Assembly: GCA_043808035.1 (NCBI GenBank) | Contig: JAZDFH010000064.1 | Coordinates: 1 to 7,472 of the forward strand | DNA from: JAZDFH01 sp043808035 | Lineage (GTDB): Bacteria > Patescibacteriota > Minisyncoccia > UBA6257 > Colwellbacteraceae | Length of the DNA: 7,472 bases | Direction: 5' to 3' | Part shown: positions 6,588 through 7,472 of the stretch, one piece after another | Position numbering within the stretch: the stretch's first letter is position 1 | Layout of the letters: every line of letters begins with the position of its first letter | Notes under the pieces: generated by a model | The model's database searches: none | The model's input: only the letters and a program-made list of their open reading frames with translations | What the model was told of the DNA's origin: nothing | Translations under genes and position numbers: made by a program

Positions 6588-6791
6588 CGTTTATTAAATT
6601 GTGTCTAGTATTTTTTTGTCATCTCGGGTATAAAGATAGGTAACCTGTTGGTAAAAAACCTGATTTTGTTCTAATATTAGATTATAACTTAATACTAATA
6701 TTAAACTAGTTTAATATTATGAAAAAAAAGTGTTGAAATAACAAAAAAAGAAATGAATGACAAAAAAATACTAGACACAATTTAATAAACG
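6588..6791. repeat. 204-bp element bounded by perfect 35-bp inverted repeats
   Basis: The arm at 6588-6622 is the exact reverse complement of 6757-6791, all 35 bases, around a 134-base core without a gene. Both arms contain CTAGTA next to a run of seven T or A. The size and ends fit a small non-autonomous transposable element (MITE-like), but no target duplication is seen at the borders (GAGGGAC on the left, AATACCG on the right). A transcript on either strand would fold into a long stem. Confidence 0.85.
6696..6719. repeat. Perfect 24-bp palindrome
   Basis: The sequence reads identically on both strands, centred on CTAG between 6707 and 6708. It lies inside the core of the 35-bp inverted-repeat element. 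A related 10-bp palindrome CTAATATTAG is at 6671-6680, and CTAATATTA recurs at 6695-6703. It could bind a dimeric protein or form a cruciform. Confidence 0.8.
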
Positions 6792-6869
6792 AATACCGAA
6801 TATGGTATTTGACAACAGATTCATTAATTACTTTGGTGCCCTTTGTTTGAAAATGTGCGAACCTTTTTT

Positions 6870-7108
6870 GCCTGCCCGCCAGAGCCCGAAGGGCGACGGA
6901 GGGAACAAAACTGACGCTCCGCCCCGCCGGCGACTCGCTGACGCTCGCAGGCCAAGCAAAAACATTTTCTTTACAATTTTTGATTTCGCGCGCCCCCTAA
7001 AATTTTTTTAATTAAGGAAAAGAAAATGTTTTTGCTTGACTCTGCCCTCAATGCTTCGGGCAGGGCGGCGGGGCTTCCGGCGGCGATTTTTTTCGGCGGA
7101 CGGGCTAC
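6870..7108. repeat. GC-rich island with a central 20-bp inverted repeat
   Basis: GC-rich blocks at about 6870-6953 and 7038-7108 stand out from AT-rich surroundings. They flank a 20-bp perfect inverted repeat (6953-6972 with 7019-7038) around a 46-base loop. The left block has the hairpin GCCC-GAA-GGGC and two copies of CTGACGCTC (6911-6919, 6938-6946). The right block has a CTGCCC/GGGCAG hairpin. A 10-base inverted pair, TTTTTGATTT at 6977-6986 and AAATCAAAAA at 7109-7118, spans it. This looks like a repeat element, not a gene. Confidence 0.6.
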
Positions 7109-7255
7109 AAATCAAAAAGGATAGTGGGTGGATTAAGGAAAAATAGAAATACAAAAAATATGCACAACTTGACTATTCACATTTTATCAAAATTTTGTTA
7201 TCCTGTAAATTAGGATGTCCGCCAGTTGCATGCTATTTTTATTTTTTACGAAATC

Positions 7256-7264
7256 TGTTATAAT
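7256..7264 (+). promoter_or_regulatory. Extended -10 promoter, rightward
   Basis: TGTTATAAT is a full extended -10 element (TGnTATAAT). No good -35 hexamer is seen at 17 bases, as expected for this promoter class. The predicted start near 7271 is only a few bases before ATG 7274, so any message would be almost leaderless. Confidence 0.5.
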
Positions 7265-7273
7265 CTAACCAAG

Positions 7274-7384
7274 ATGACTAAACAAAACTATCAATTCGCC
7301 ATTTCAGCCGCAAGGCTGAATTACGAGAGAGAGGGTAAGGAGTCAAGACATTTTGTGATTTTTGGCATAAATTTTTTTGATTAA
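7274..7384 (+). CDS. Possible 36-codon small protein or gene remnant
   Basis: ATG 7274 opens a 36-residue frame ending in TAA, with N-terminus MTKQNYQFAISAARL and a charged middle EREGKESRHF. I do not recognise it. It follows an extended -10 promoter by nine bases and has no Shine-Dalgarno site, so it would be read from a nearly leaderless message. The last residues (FVIFGINFFD) come from AT-rich DNA and may be non-native, which would fit the 5' remnant of a longer gene. The same stretch could instead be a small RNA, because it contains a GCAA-capped hairpin. Confidence 0.25.
   Translation: MTKQNYQFAISAARLNYEREGKESRHFVIFGINFFD
7303..7320 (+). other. 7-bp hairpin with GCAA (GNRA) tetraloop
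   Basis: TTCAGCC pairs perfectly with GGCTGAA around GCAA, a GNRA loop that is especially stable in RNA. It starts about 32 bases downstream of the predicted transcript start at 7271. It has no T run after it, so it is not an intrinsic terminator. Confidence 0.5.
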
Positions 7385-7396
7385 TATCAATATTAA
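7381..7396. repeat. AT-only near-palindrome between T and A runs
   Basis: TTAATAT, two bases, ATATTAA, placed between a T run (7373-7378) and an A run. It is related in sequence to the TAATATTA motifs at 6671-6719. It could end a short rightward transcript, but it is AT-only and weak as a terminator. Confidence 0.3.
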
Positions 7397-7472
7397 AAAA
7401 AGATATAAATGGTTGAAAAAAATCTTCTAAAATAAGGCAGGGAAAATTGCAGATTTGTCTGGCATTGTAAAA

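Larger units (their letters stand above)
6489..7472. other. 984-base region without a recognised gene, rich in repeats
   Basis: No frame here gives a protein I recognise. It consists of AT-rich DNA with long inverted repeats (6588-6791), a GC-rich island (about 6870-7108) and a promoter with a tiny frame at the right end. Smaller structures are an AATACC/GGTATT hairpin at 6792-6809, an ATCCT/AGGAT hairpin near 7200-7216, and an 11-base direct repeat ATTAAGGAAAA at 7011-7021 and 7132-7142. I see no tmRNA, RNase P, SRP or 6S signature. Confidence 0.7.

Noticed and set aside
6809..6837. TTGACA at 6809-6814 as a rightward promoter
   Set aside because: The -35 is perfect, but the matching -10 position reads TTTGGT and no gene follows.
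6802..7011. 69-codon plus-strand frame starting MVFDNRF
   Set aside because: It has no ribosome site or clear promoter, its Arg/Pro-rich middle comes from the GC-rich repeat island, and its two ends lie in AT-rich spacer. It matches no family I know.
6588..7145. CRISPR array or integron-like array
   Set aside because: The repeats are inverted and unevenly spaced, with no regular direct repeat and spacer pattern, and there is no cas or integrase gene.
7169..7197. TTGACT at 7169-7174 as a rightward promoter
   Set aside because: At 15-18 bases downstream there is only AATTTTG-like sequence, not an acceptable -10 hexamer.

Overview
The window reads as a piece of a low-GC genome from the Candidate Phyla Radiation (Patescibacteria; Parcubacteria or Magasanikbacteria-like). 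This is an inference from gene content. The strongest clue is a pair of long proteins that start with a TrbC/VirB2-like pilin module and continue into Ig-like ectodomains, a type often seen in this group. Supporting clues are mostly weak Shine-Dalgarno sites, very short spacers and a tRNA without encoded CCA. About 2,000 codons in six genes are read without an in-frame TGA, which argues against the UGA=Gly code of Gracilibacteria and Absconditabacteria.

All recognisable genes lie on the minus strand, so the window is best read from right to left. At 6335-6488 are two tRNA genes six bases apart, Val(GAC) and Ile(GAT), closed by a terminator at 6299-6330. The Val gene has an acceptor stem that cannot pair. 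Next come signal peptidase I (lepB, 5544-6182) with its own promoter and histidyl-tRNA synthetase (hisS, 4129-5505) with an unusual lysine-rich N-terminal tail. A good sigma70-type promoter at 4092-4120 then drives rpsU (bS21, GTG start, 9-base Shine-Dalgarno) and, four bases after it, a GatB/YqeY-domain gene (3367-3810). Last are two tandem paralogues with a signal peptide, a two-helix pilin-like module and a large Cys-containing ectodomain. The first is complete (1303-3330); the second (1-1283) runs off the left edge.

The genes combine translation functions (tRNAs, HisRS, bS21, YqeY) with export and surface functions. The signal peptidase is a plausible processor of the two secreted pilin-like proteins, which carry V-F-A and A-L-A type cleavage sites, but nothing in the window shows a direct link.

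The right-hand 984 bases (6489-7472) hold no convincing gene but much structure. There is a perfect 35-bp inverted repeat around a 134-base core that contains a perfect 24-bp palindrome. A GC-rich island follows, built around a 20-bp inverted repeat. At the far right an extended -10 promoter sits almost on top of a 36-codon reading frame that contains a GNRA-capped hairpin. I find no CRISPR array, transposase, phage gene or defence gene. The items most worth a second look are the broken tRNA, the 35-bp inverted repeat element and the pilin/Ig-like fusion pair.
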